From NCBI GenBank assembly GCA_046049675.1, contig JBJORA010000023.1, forward strand, positions 1 to 44,878: a stretch of DNA of 44,878 nucleotides, written 5' to 3'. The notes below the pieces were generated by a model, which was not told the DNA's origin, searched no databases, and worked only from the letters and a program-made list of their open reading frames with translations. Shown one piece after another: positions 8,520-17,094 of this stretch; position 1 is the stretch's first letter; the number at the start of each line of letters is the position of its first letter. Both the position numbers and the translations under genes were made by a program. This DNA comes from CAIXQW01 sp046049675. Lineage in GTDB: Bacteria; Bacteroidota; Bacteroidia; Chitinophagales; Chitinophagaceae.

Positions 8520-9542
8520 TTACTGAATTAAGAATGGGTATTTACCAATATGCTTAAGCGCCATACCTGTGCCGCGAACTACACTACGTAGTGGATCTTC
8601 TGCAACGTGTACAGGCAACTTAATCTTGTGGCTAATACGCTTATCTAAGCCACGTAGCAAGGCGCCACCGCCAGTAAGGTATAAACCACGGCGATAAATA
8701 TCGCTCGCTAATTCAGGTGGTGTTTTTTCCAATGCTTTTAGAATGGCTTCCTCAATTTTGAAAATGCTCTTATCCAAGGCATCTGCAATTTCTTGGTAGC
8801 TCACCATAATTTGCTTTGGAATACCTGTTACAAGGTCGCGACCGTTTACAGCAACGTCTGCAGGCGCGTCGTCAAGATTTTTAAGGGCACTACCTACTTG
8901 AATCTTGATTGTTTCGGCAGTACGCTCACCTATCAATAAACTGTGGTAACGACGCATAGCTTCCATAATATCAGCTGTGAACTCGTCACCCGCAATACGA
9001 ATACTTTCATCGCAAACAATACCACTCAAAGAAATCACGCTAATACCTGTAGTACCACCACCGATATCGATGACCATGTTACCTGTAGGCTCCTCAACAT
9101 CTATGCCAATACCTAAGGCAGCAGCCATAGGCTCGTAAATCATGTACACTTCCTTAGCACCAGCTTGCCCAGCGCTATCCTTTACAGCACGCTTTTCTAC
9201 TTCAGTAATACTGCTTGGTATGCAGATCACCATGCGCCAACTAGGTGGAAAAAATGGCTTTTTTGGATAGATTAACTTAATCATCTCCGTAATCATTTTT
9301 TCGGCAGCACTAAAGTCGGCAATTACACCATCTTTTAATGGGCGAACAGTTTTTAGATTTTCGTGGGTTTTACCATCCATCATCATGGCGCGTTTTCCAA
9401 CGGCAACCACGTTGTTGGTAGTACGATCTAGAGCCACAATACTTGGCTCATCAACCACTACTTGGTCGTTATGTATAATTAGGGTATTAGCCGTACCTAG
9501 GTCTATGGCTATATCCTGCGTAAAAAAATTGAACAATCCCAT
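8520..9542 (-). CDS. mreB: Rod shape-determining protein MreB (actin-like)
   Basis: A 340-residue bacterial actin that polymerises under the inner membrane and positions cell-wall synthesis. Motifs seen: phosphate 1 loop IAIDLGTANTLI near the N-terminus, connect region SSITEVEKRAVKDSAGQAGA, phosphate 2 MVIDIGGGTTGISVISL, and the adenosine motif YLTGGGALLRGLD. The short N-terminal stretch MGLFNFFTQD can bind membrane. It is the first gene of mreB-mreC-mreD-SET and is divergent from uvrA. A perfect -7 element lies 37 bases upstream. Confidence 0.97.
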   Translation of the reverse strand: MGLFNFFTQDIAIDLGTANTLIIHNDQVVVDEPSIVALDRTTNNVVAVGKRAMMMDGKTHENLKTVRPLKDGVIADFSAAEKMITEMIKLIYPKKPFFPPSWRMVICIPSSITEVEKRAVKDSAGQAGAKEVYMIYEPMAAALGIGIDVEEPTGNMVIDIGGGTTGISVISLSGIVCDESIRIAGDEFTADIMEAMRRYHSLLIGERTAETIKIQVGSALKNLDDAPADVAVNGRDLVTGIPKQIMVSYQEIADALDKSIFKIEEAILKALEKTPPELASDIYRRGLYLTGGGALLRGLDKRISHKIKLPVHVAEDPLRSVVRGTGMALKHIGKYPFLIQ

Positions 9543-9579
9543 TGCTTATCCTTGTGAAGGGCTTAAAATTAGCGTGGCG

Positions 9580-9587
9580 CAAAGGTA
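9580..9587 (-). promoter_or_regulatory. mreB operon -7 promoter element
   Basis: Minus strand TACCTTTG, a perfect match to TAnnTTTG, 37 bases before the mreB ATG. The 226-bp mreB/uvrA intergenic region shows no equally good element facing uvrA. Confidence 0.6.
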
Positions 9588-9768
9588 ATTGATTGTACAC
9601 AACTTTTTAATTATATGATATGCACAATTATAAAAGTTTTTTGCACCCTAAGACTCGGCATTTTTGCCACGAACACAGCCGATTTTACAGCCAATAGATT
9701 AGAGATAAAATTTATCCAAAAAGCTCAGCATTTTAACTGAACATTGCAACACAGCATAAGGCAAAAAA

Positions 9769-12588
9769 ATGTCAGATTTTATAGAGGTAAAAGGTGCACG
9801 TGTCCACAACTTAAAAAACGTATCGATTGATATCCCTAAGCAGCAATTGGTCGTAATTACTGGTGTAAGTGGTAGCGGTAAAAGCAGCCTTGCATTTGAC
9901 ACCATTTACGCAGAAGGACAACGGCGCTATATGGAGAGCTTTAGTGCCTATGCGCGTCAATTTGTAGGCAGTTTAGAGCGGCCAGATGTAGATAAAATAG
10001 ACGGTTTAAGCCCCGTAATTAGCATTGAACAGAAAACCACAAACCGCAATCCACGCAGTACTGTGGGCACTGTAACCGAGATTTACGACTTTTTGCGTCT
10101 GCTATTTGCCCGTGCCGGCAAAGCCATTAGCTACAATACTGGCAAACCAATGGTGCAGCTCAGCGAAGAGCAGATTACCACAGAAATCTATAAGCAATAC
10201 AAGGACCAACTGGTGCTGATTATGGCGCCGCTTGTTAGAGGCAGAAAAGGCCACTATAGAGAGTTATTTGAAAGCCTCCGTAAAAAAGGATTCCTCAAGG
10301 TGCGTATCGATGGCGAGGTACAAGATTTAAGCGAAAAACTGCAAGTGGATCGCTATAAGATACACGATATTGAAGTAGTGATAGATCGTGTAAAAGTAGA
10401 TGCAGAAAGTAAAGTACGCATTTCACAAAGCGTTCAAAAGGCTCTACAAATGGGCGATGACCTGGTATTCATTCAAAAGAAGGATGCCAATAAGACGCTT
10501 ATGCTTAGTAAGCGATTAATGTGTATCGATAGCGGTTTAAGCTACCAAGAACCAAGTCCAAATACCTTTAGCTTCAACAGCCCGTATGGCTATTGTCCGA
10601 GCTGCAGAGGCCTTGGTATCGCAAACAAAATAGACCTTGAGGCTGTGATTCCAGATGCTAGCAAAACCATCAACGAAGGGGGTATTGTTCCTCTTGGTGT
10701 TGCTCGCGATGCTTGGCATTTTAATCAAGTAAAGGCCATTAGCAAGCAGTACAAGTTTAAGCTAGATACGCCCATCAACAAGCTTGGCGACAAAATACTC
10801 AATGTGCTTTTGCATGGTAAAGAAGACGGCACAATAGAAGTAGAAGAAGACTTTGGCACAGAACGTCAGATGTATGCCCTAAGTTGGGAAGGAATTTGCA
10901 ACATGGTCGTGCGTTGGTTTAACGATACGAGCAGCGAAGGCGTAAAACAGTGGGCAGAAAAGTTTATGCAGCAGCATCCTTGCGAAGCCTGCAATGGTAC
11001 ACGCTTGCAAAAAGAAAGTCTGTGGTTTAAGATAGCAGACAAAAATATTGCTGAGCTTAGCAACCTCAACCTTGATGATTTGCAAACATGGTTTACTGGT
11101 ATTGAGAAAAAACTAGACAAACAACAGCTGCAAATTGCTACGCCTGTATTAAAAGAAATTCGTGACCGCTTAGACTTTTTACTTAATGTAGGTTTGAACT
11201 ATTTAAGCCTTAACCGACCAAGCAAAACACTTAGTGGTGGTGAAAGTCAACGCATAAGGCTTGCAACACAAATTGGCAGCAAGCTACAAGGCATCACTTA
11301 TATTTTAGATGAACCTAGTATTGGCTTGCATCAGCGCGATAATCAACGCTTGATTACGGCTTTGCAAGAACTACGTGATGCTGGCAATACCATACTTGTA
11401 GTAGAGCACGATAAAGATATTATGCTTGCCAGCGACCATCTTATTGATATCGGCCCTCGTGCTGGTATACATGGTGGGCAAATTGTAAGTAGCGGTACAC
11501 CCAAACAAGTACTAAAGGAAAATACTGCAACAGTACAATATCTTAATGGCACTAAAAGTATAGAAGTGCCAAAAGAAAGGCGTAAGGGCAACGGCCAACA
11601 ACTTGTGCTAAGTGGCGCTAGCGGCAATAATTTACACAATGTAAGCTGCGCATTCCCACTTGGTACCTTTATAGGCGTAAGTGGTGTAAGTGGTAGCGGC
11701 AAAAGCACACTTATTCGCGAAACGCTCTACCCTATTTTAAGCCAGCATTGCTACGAAAGTAAAACCGCACCGCTGCCTTATACAAAGATTGAAGGACTAG
11801 AACATATTGATAAGATTATTGAAGTAGATCAAAATCCGATCGGTAGAAGCCCACGTAGTAATCCTGCAACCTACTGTAAATTCTTTGACGATATCAGACA
11901 ACTATTTGCCATTATACCAGAAGCAAAAATTCGTGGTTATAAACCAGGGCGCTTTAGCTTTAATGTAAAAGGAGGCCGTTGTGATATGTGCGAAGGTGGT
12001 GGTCAGCGTGTGATAGAAATGAACTTCTTACCACACGTATATGTGAATTGCGAAAAGTGTAATGGCAGGCGATATAATCGCGAAACTTTAGAAATAAAAT
12101 TCAAGGGCAAGAATATTAGCGATGTGCTTAATATGACTGTGGATGAAGCTTGCGAATTTTTCAAAGCGATGCCAAGTCTGTATCGCAAAATAAAAACGCT
12201 CGCAGATGTTGGCCTTGGTTATATTACCCTTGGCCAAAGTGCCTTAACCTTAAGCGGTGGAGAGGCGCAACGCGTAAAATTAGCCACAGAATTAAGTAAG
12301 CGCGATACGGGTAAGTCTTTTTATATCTTAGATGAACCTACTACGGGCTTACACTTCCAAGATATCCATTTGCTTATTAATGTGCTGCAAACTTTGGTGG
12401 ACCGCGGTAATACGGTGCTCGTTATTGAACATAATTTAGATGTACTAAAGGTTGCTGATCATTTAATTGACATTGGCCCAGACGGCGGTAGTGGTGGCGG
12501 ATACGTGGTAGCTGCAGGCACGCCCGAGCAAGTGGCAAAATCTAAGAAAAGCATCACTGGTAAGTATTTGGCGGCGGAGTTGAAATAG
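9769..12588 (+). CDS. uvrA: Excinuclease ABC subunit A (UvrA)
   Basis: The damage-recognition ATPase of nucleotide excision repair, 939 residues, acting as a dimer that loads UvrB. Two ABC modules are visible: Walker A GVSGSGKSSLAFDT (about 33-46) and GVSGSGKSTLIRET in the second half; signatures LSGGESQRIRLA and LSGGEAQRVKLA; Walker B ITYILDEPSIGLHQRD and FYILDEPTTGLHFQD. Cys pairs of the zinc modules are present: CPSC and CEAC in the first half, then CDMC...CEKC in the second. The C-terminus is complete and of normal length. Its stop codon is followed three bases later by a 45-bp minisatellite unit. Confidence 0.98.
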   Translation: MSDFIEVKGARVHNLKNVSIDIPKQQLVVITGVSGSGKSSLAFDTIYAEGQRRYMESFSAYARQFVGSLERPDVDKIDGLSPVISIEQKTTNRNPRSTVGTVTEIYDFLRLLFARAGKAISYNTGKPMVQLSEEQITTEIYKQYKDQLVLIMAPLVRGRKGHYRELFESLRKKGFLKVRIDGEVQDLSEKLQVDRYKIHDIEVVIDRVKVDAESKVRISQSVQKALQMGDDLVFIQKKDANKTLMLSKRLMCIDSGLSYQEPSPNTFSFNSPYGYCPSCRGLGIANKIDLEAVIPDASKTINEGGIVPLGVARDAWHFNQVKAISKQYKFKLDTPINKLGDKILNVLLHGKEDGTIEVEEDFGTERQMYALSWEGICNMVVRWFNDTSSEGVKQWAEKFMQQHPCEACNGTRLQKESLWFKIADKNIAELSNLNLDDLQTWFTGIEKKLDKQQLQIATPVLKEIRDRLDFLLNVGLNYLSLNRPSKTLSGGESQRIRLATQIGSKLQGITYILDEPSIGLHQRDNQRLITALQELRDAGNTILVVEHDKDIMLASDHLIDIGPRAGIHGGQIVSSGTPKQVLKENTATVQYLNGTKSIEVPKERRKGNGQQLVLSGASGNNLHNVSCAFPLGTFIGVSGVSGSGKSTLIRETLYPILSQHCYESKTAPLPYTKIEGLEHIDKIIEVDQNPIGRSPRSNPATYCKFFDDIRQLFAIIPEAKIRGYKPGRFSFNVKGGRCDMCEGGGQRVIEMNFLPHVYVNCEKCNGRRYNRETLEIKFKGKNISDVLNMTVDEACEFFKAMPSLYRKIKTLADVGLGYITLGQSALTLSGGEAQRVKLATELSKRDTGKSFYILDEPTTGLHFQDIHLLINVLQTLVDRGNTVLVIEHNLDVLKVADHLIDIGPDGGSGGGYVVAAGTPEQVAKSKKSITGKYLAAELK

Positions 12589-12591
12589 TAC

Positions 12592-12681
12592 GCGCGAATG
12601 GTGTGTGAGTTTGTGAGTGAGTTTGGGTGTGTTTAACCGCGAATAGTGAGTGTGTTTGTGTTTGGGTTTGAGTGTGGTTAA
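12592..12681 (+). repeat. Two 45-bp minisatellite units, left copy
   Basis: Two tandem 45-bp units start three bases after the uvrA stop. The second (12637-12681) matches the first unit of the array at 13143 at all but one position; the first is more diverged. The unit begins CCGCGAATAGTGAG and continues as GT-rich sequence ending GTTTAA. It is followed by a 78-bp linker and double-hairpin element 1. Confidence 0.85.
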
Positions 12682-12759
12682 CTACTAAGGTCGCAGAGTT
12701 TTTCGCAAAGCAACGTCAAGGGGTTTACGATTGCCCAATAAATCGATTATACATACAAA

Positions 12760-12826
12760 GGACTCTGAAGGAGTCCCATGTCTATAGAAAATGGAATATA
12801 GTCATCCAGCGACCCTGAAGGGGTCG
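12760..12826 (+). repeat. Double-hairpin element, copy 1
   Basis: A 67-bp element with two hairpins, each a 6-bp stem with a TGAAG loop: GGACTC/GAGTCC (12760-12776) and CGACCC/GGGTCG (12810-12826). Between them is ATGTCTATAGAA. It shares stem geometry, loop size and the central motif with copies at 12925-12992 (inverted) and 13446-13513. Confidence 0.85.
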
Positions 12827-12924
12827 TATTCATTTTTTGATTTTATGTTGCAAGAAATTACGCGCAACAATGGCTGTGTCTTCAAAAATCATTAAAACAA
12901 AATGGCAACTGATGGGACAAAATA

Positions 12925-12992
12925 CGACCTCCTAGAGGTCGGTTGCATCATCCTGTAATTATCTATAAACATTTGACCTCCTTGAGGTCAAA
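12925..12992 (-). repeat. Double-hairpin element, copy 2 (inverted)
   Basis: Read on the minus strand: hairpin TGACCT/AGGTCA (extendable to 8 bp), then ATGTTTATAGAT, then hairpin CGACCT/AGGTCG, 68 bp in all. Stem bases differ from copies 1 and 3 but pairing is kept, so the structure rather than the sequence is conserved. Confidence 0.82.
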
Positions 12993-13097
12993 TCATCTAT
13001 AAAAAACGTAAGGCATTTAGATTGATGCCCTGAGTGTGGTCGCAGTTAGTATACAAATTTGGAAATACAATTTGCAGCGCGAAGTGTATATGGGTGT

Positions 13098-13367
13098 GGG
13101 TGAATTGTGTTTGGGTTTGTGCTTGGGTTTGAGTGTGTTTTACCGCGAATAGTGAGTGTGTTTGTGTTTGGGTTTGAGTGTGTTTAACCGCGAATAGTGA
13201 GTGTGTTTGGGATTGGGTTTGAGTGTGTTTAACCGCGAATAGTGAGTGTGTTTGGGTTTGGGTTTGAGTGTGTTTAACCGCGAATAGTGAGTGTGTTTGT
13301 GTTTGGGTTTGGGTGTGTTTAACCGCGAATAGTGAGTGTGTTTGGGATTGGGTGTGCGTGTGTTTGA
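13098..13367 (+). repeat. 45-bp minisatellite array
   Basis: Five units begin at 13143, 13188, 13233, 13278 and 13323, an exact 45-bp period, with a degenerate sixth unit before them. Because 45 is divisible by three, the minus strand stays open and seems to encode a 15-residue repeat (HTQTQTQTHSLFAVK); this is an artefact of the period. Units differ mainly in GTGTTTGGG versus GGGTTTGGG and GGGATTGGG positions. Confidence 0.92.
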
Positions 13368-13445
13368 ATGCTAAGGCCGCAGAGTGTTTCGTAATGTAGA
13401 ACAACGGGTTTATCATAAAACATAAGCACCGATACAACTAAGAAA

Positions 13446-13513
13446 GGACTCCAAAGGAGTCCGATGTTTATAGAAGATCGATATTCAGGAAACACGCGAC
13501 CCAGAATGGGTCG
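13446..13513 (+). repeat. Double-hairpin element, copy 3
   Basis: A 68-bp element: hairpin GGACTC/GAGTCC with loop CAAAG, then ATGTTTATAGAA, then hairpin CGACCC/GGGTCG with loop AGAAT. It ends 45 bp from the stop of the SprB-repeat gene and stands in direct orientation to copy 1. Confidence 0.85.
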
Positions 13514-13558
13514 AATCCATTATCAAATTCCTAATTTTAAAACTAGCAGCATAAAACC

Positions 13559-16500
13559 CTATGGCAACTGCGCTCGTACAATCACACTATTGCTGTTATT
13601 GCAGTTAGAAAGAATTACCAAACGATCAGGTAATAAACCATTAAACTGCGCATTACCATTAAGGTCGCAATCAAAAATGCTATAACCATTTACACCGCCA
13701 GGAGCAGTACCAATTACAGTCTGTAAACGTGTTTTGTCCGTATTGCTTGTATTACCATAGCTCAACATTTTCGATTCCACGCCCGCGATACTGCAATTAC
13801 CAGCATACATTGTTCTGAAACTGCTTTGTATACGTGATGCGGCATTTGTGCTGCTTGGTAATAGATATAAAGGCATCGTGCTCGAAGTGCTTGCTAAATC
13901 GCAAGTATTAACGCCATTCGCTAAGCTAATCGTATTGGCACTCATAATGCCCAAGTGATTTCTATGCAATACAGCTACATAATAGTTCCCAGCACTCAAC
14001 ATATCAAATTCAAGTGGGCTGTTTCCATCCTCATCAACAATATCTCCGTCACGTTGTATTAAAGCTGCACGGCTAGCAACAACGGTGCTTGGTGTTGTAG
14101 CGTCACGCAATTGCACAAATACCCAGTCTACAATTGCATTTGGGCCCTGCACAGCCAAAACTGAAGAAGTTGTAGTTTCTCCCCCACCTGCAGGTACACG
14201 TACGAACACAGTGTTGTAAGGTGCACTGCTATAAGGCTCAACAAGTGGTACCATATTTTTATGACGAAGTGAATCACGCATTAAGCCAGCGGATACATTA
14301 AATGGTCCACTAAGCATAGCTTTTACCGCAAGGGAAATTGCACTAGGCAACAAAACTTCTACGGTGCTAGTACTTGTGCAACCTGTTGCATTGGTGACAG
14401 TTATAGTATAAATGCCATCATAGCCATTTTGCATTACAAAATTGAAAGGATTGTTGGCGCTATTATTACTACCACTGTGTGTCCAAGCATATGTATTTGC
14501 AGTTGCTGAGGTTGCTTGCAAAGAAACATTATTACCCAAGGTCTGTGGATTTGCAGGTGAAACATTTGCAACAACACTTAAAATTGGTGGCTCCGTTAAG
14601 GTAAAAGAAATAGAAGAACTGCAGTTATTGTTATCCGATGCAGTGAACGTATAGGTACCTGCTGCACTACTCGTAAACGTGCCAACATTGCCAGTATAAA
14701 TTGGCGTGCCGCCCGAGCCGACTACATCAATGCTTGTAGTTCCACCGGCACATGCAATAGGAGTTACTACGCTTGCTGTTATTTCAAACGGAGTGAGTGG
14801 TGAGGTAATAGTTACAATGGCAGTAGCACTGCAACCCGCTGCATCGGATACCGTATAGGTATAGCTGCCGGCAGTCAAATTATTAAAAGTACCATTCCCT
14901 GAATATGGCATTACACCACCAGTCGCTGTTATAGTCGCTGTGCCTAGTCCACCAAAGCAAGCAATATTAGTAACTGCACCACTCGCAGTAAGCAAGCTTG
15001 GTGGTTGTGTAATTGTAATAGTAGTTGATGCTGTGCAATTATTCGCATCTGAAACAGTAATTGTATGTGTACCAGCTGGCAAACTTACTGTGCCACCGCC
15101 GCTGTATTGTGGTGTACCACCGTAGATATCTACTTGCACAGTCGCATTGCTACCAAAACAAGTAGGTTCAACAATTACGCTTGCCAGCACAAGCAATGGG
15201 TCTGGCTGTGTAATAGTAACATTTGTTGTAACTGAGCATCCAGCACCGTCTGAAACAGTAAAACTATATAAACCTGCATTTGCACTAAAGTTGCCAGTAC
15301 CATTTAAGATACCGCTGCCACCTATTGCAGAAATCAACACATTGGTACTTGCACCAAAGCATAATATAGGTGTAACAGAGGTAGTGATGACAAGCTGTGG
15401 TGGCTCGGTAATGGTTACAGAAGCACTAGTGGTGCAGCCGTTGAAATCACTTACATTAATCGTGTAAGTACCAGCACTAAATTGATAAGCACCTGCACCT
15501 GTATAAGGTGTAACACCGCCTGTGGCGACAGCATTTGCTGTTCCAATATCTCCAAAGCAATACGGGTGAGTTGTTGTAGTAGCAACTGTGAGTTGCGATG
15601 GTTGTGTAATGTTGACAACGGTATTGGCGGTGCAACCATTAAAATCTGACACAGCTAGCGTGTAATTGCCAGCAGCTAAACTCTGCGTGCCTGTGCCAGT
15701 ATATGGCGACACACCACCTGTTGCACTAGTTGTTACCGTACTTAAATTGCCGTGGCAAGCAATTGTGGTTGTAGTTGCGCTTGCTACAAGTGCAGCAGGC
15801 TGTGTTATACTATAGGTGCTGGTACTTGTACAGCCAGCACTGTTGCTCACCGTTAAAGTGTAAGTGCCAGCACTTAAACCGCTAAGACTATTTGTTGTTG
15901 CGCCATTGCTCCAATTGACGCTGTACTTGTTTAATGTAAAAGGGTTAGGTGGCGCAGCACCAAAACTCACAACACCACTGCCATAGTTGCCACTGCCTGG
16001 CGTTGCTGGCGTTAAAAACTGATTGCTTAAAAATCCACCATCACTGCTGTATAATGCAAAAATTTTGAAGTTACTCGTTGGCGCTCCACCTAAAAGGCTC
16101 CATGGTAAACGTGCTTCAAAACCTTGTGTGGCGCTACCATTGTGTGGCGTGGTAAGGCCAAATAAACTTGTACCTGCATTAGCTGTAAAATTATCACCCA
16201 AATATGTGCCTCCGCCGCCAGTAGCCGTCAACGGAAATAAATCAAAGAAGAAATTATTATGGCCCGAATTTGTACCAATTGTAAAGGCATAATCGGCATC
16301 AAAACCTGGGTCAAACGAGGTACCGCTATTAAACAAGTTGACACCAAATGGCGCGCCTGTTCTACTAAAGCTACCATTATTGTAGCCACCAGCTTTGCAA
16401 TCTATAAAAATGATAATACGATTTTGATCTTGCACGTCGCCAGCCAAACCTATGTATAAATCTGTGGCAGTGCTATTTACGTACATCGCATTTAGTTCAT

Positions 16501-16966
16501 GGCCTGCGCCGAAGCCAGGTCCGGCACCTCCCGCATTACTAGCAGCTGCACTACCCCAACCTACTTCGTTGATATTACCATTGTAAGTAAATGTAGGATC
16601 GCTTATTGTAACGTTTATGGCACCAGTATTGCTGCCATTGCAAGCGATGTTTGTAACAGTTGGAGTTACTACATAGTTAGCAGAATTGGGTGTAACTGCC
16701 ACAGTTGTGGTAGCGGTCGAAATGCCATCAGTTGCAGAAATCGTATAAGTTCCTACATTAACAACGAAGCTATTGCCTGCTTGCAAAGCACCACCATTGA
16801 GGCTGTATTGTACCGTACCGCCAAAGCCTGTTGCGCTAGCAGTTATCGTCGTAGTATTGCCATTACAACTTAGTGGTATAAACGTTCCTGACACCGTTTG
16901 GGCGGCTGCACTGCTACATGCAATAATGCACATAGAAACGAATAGAAAAAAGCGACTTAAAGCCAT
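13559..16966 (-). CDS. Giant secreted SprB-repeat protein with a nested domain
   Basis: An exported cell-surface protein of 1135 residues. ATG 16966 starts a signal peptide (MALSRFFLFVSMCIIACSSA); a TTG three codons upstream is possible. About eight tandem SprB-like repeats of 65-75 residues follow, each with a conserved Cys (for example IACHG, YCFGD, ILCFG), a GG turn and an ending like ITQP or ITEP, then a PKD-like unit. An extra domain of about 220 residues (NINEVGW to about NPFTLNKYS) is inserted inside the second repeat and resembles DOMON/CBM9 carbohydrate-binding folds. The C-terminus, with DCDLNGNAQFNG and ending RAQLP, matches a C-terminal region I associate with large Bacteroidota surface proteins rather than the classic T9SS type A domain. 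SprB-type proteins act in adhesion or gliding; the ligand is unknown. Confidence 0.88.
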   Translation of the reverse strand: MALSRFFLFVSMCIIACSSAAAQTVSGTFIPLSCNGNTTTITASATGFGGTVQYSLNGGALQAGNSFVVNVGTYTISATDGISTATTTVAVTPNSANYVVTPTVTNIACNGSNTGAINVTISDPTFTYNGNINEVGWGSAAASNAGGAGPGFGAGHELNAMYVNSTATDLYIGLAGDVQDQNRIIIFIDCKAGGYNNGSFSRTGAPFGVNLFNSGTSFDPGFDADYAFTIGTNSGHNNFFFDLFPLTATGGGGTYLGDNFTANAGTSLFGLTTPHNGSATQGFEARLPWSLLGGAPTSNFKIFALYSSDGGFLSNQFLTPATPGSGNYGSGVVSFGAAPPNPFTLNKYSVNWSNGATTNSLSGLSAGTYTLTVSNSAGCTSTSTYSITQPAALVASATTTTIACHGNLSTVTTSATGGVSPYTGTGTQSLAAGNYTLAVSDFNGCTANTVVNITQPSQLTVATTTTHPYCFGDIGTANAVATGGVTPYTGAGAYQFSAGTYTINVSDFNGCTTSASVTITEPPQLVITTSVTPILCFGASTNVLISAIGGSGILNGTGNFSANAGLYSFTVSDGAGCSVTTNVTITQPDPLLVLASVIVEPTCFGSNATVQVDIYGGTPQYSGGGTVSLPAGTHTITVSDANNCTASTTITITQPPSLLTASGAVTNIACFGGLGTATITATGGVMPYSGNGTFNNLTAGSYTYTVSDAAGCSATAIVTITSPLTPFEITASVVTPIACAGGTTSIDVVGSGGTPIYTGNVGTFTSSAAGTYTFTASDNNNCSSSISFTLTEPPILSVVANVSPANPQTLGNNVSLQATSATANTYAWTHSGSNNSANNPFNFVMQNGYDGIYTITVTNATGCTSTSTVEVLLPSAISLAVKAMLSGPFNVSAGLMRDSLRHKNMVPLVEPYSSAPYNTVFVRVPAGGGETTTSSVLAVQGPNAIVDWVFVQLRDATTPSTVVASRAALIQRDGDIVDEDGNSPLEFDMLSAGNYYVAVLHRNHLGIMSANTISLANGVNTCDLASTSSTMPLYLLPSSTNAASRIQSSFRTMYAGNCSIAGVESKMLSYGNTSNTDKTRLQTVIGTAPGGVNGYSIFDCDLNGNAQFNGLLPDRLVILSNCNNSNSVIVRAQLP

Positions 16967-16992
16967 AATACTCAAGAATTAGGTATGATTTG

Positions 16993-17000
16993 TAAAGTTA
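16993..17000 (-). promoter_or_regulatory. Possible -7 element of the SprB-repeat gene
   Basis: Minus strand TAACTTTA, one base from TAnnTTTG, 26 bases before ATG 16966. No clear -33 element was seen. Confidence 0.4.
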
Positions 17001-17094
17001 GCAAAAAATATCAAAAACTTAATATGTGTGGAAAACGCGGCAACTTAGGTTAGGTGGATACAACGCGCCACGATGCTTTACAGCCCAAGTTGGC

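Larger units (their letters stand above)
12589..13558. other. Repeat island between convergent uvrA and SprB-repeat genes
   Basis: A 970-bp region without a credible gene, at a tail-to-tail junction. Order: 45-bp units, a 78-bp linker beginning CTACTAAGGTCGCAGAG, hairpin element 1, an unrelated spacer, inverted hairpin element 2, a 45-bp array, a second 78-bp linker beginning ATGCTAAGGCCGCAGAG, and hairpin element 3. The two runs of array, linker and hairpin element are in the same order, orientation and spacing, so they look like two diverged copies of one composite. Confidence 0.8.

Noticed and set aside
11343..11708. A 121-codon minus-strand frame in uvrA
   Set aside because: Antisense to the uvrA ABC signature and Walker regions.
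12997..13437. A 146-codon minus-strand frame encoding a 15-residue repeat HTQTQTQTHSLFAVK
   Set aside because: The frame is open only because the underlying DNA repeat has a 45-bp period; there is no signal peptide, no family likeness, and the same DNA unit occurs outside any frame at 12592-12681.
12592..13513. The repeat island as a CRISPR array
   Set aside because: Units are tandem and contiguous with no unique spacers, and no cas genes are in the window.
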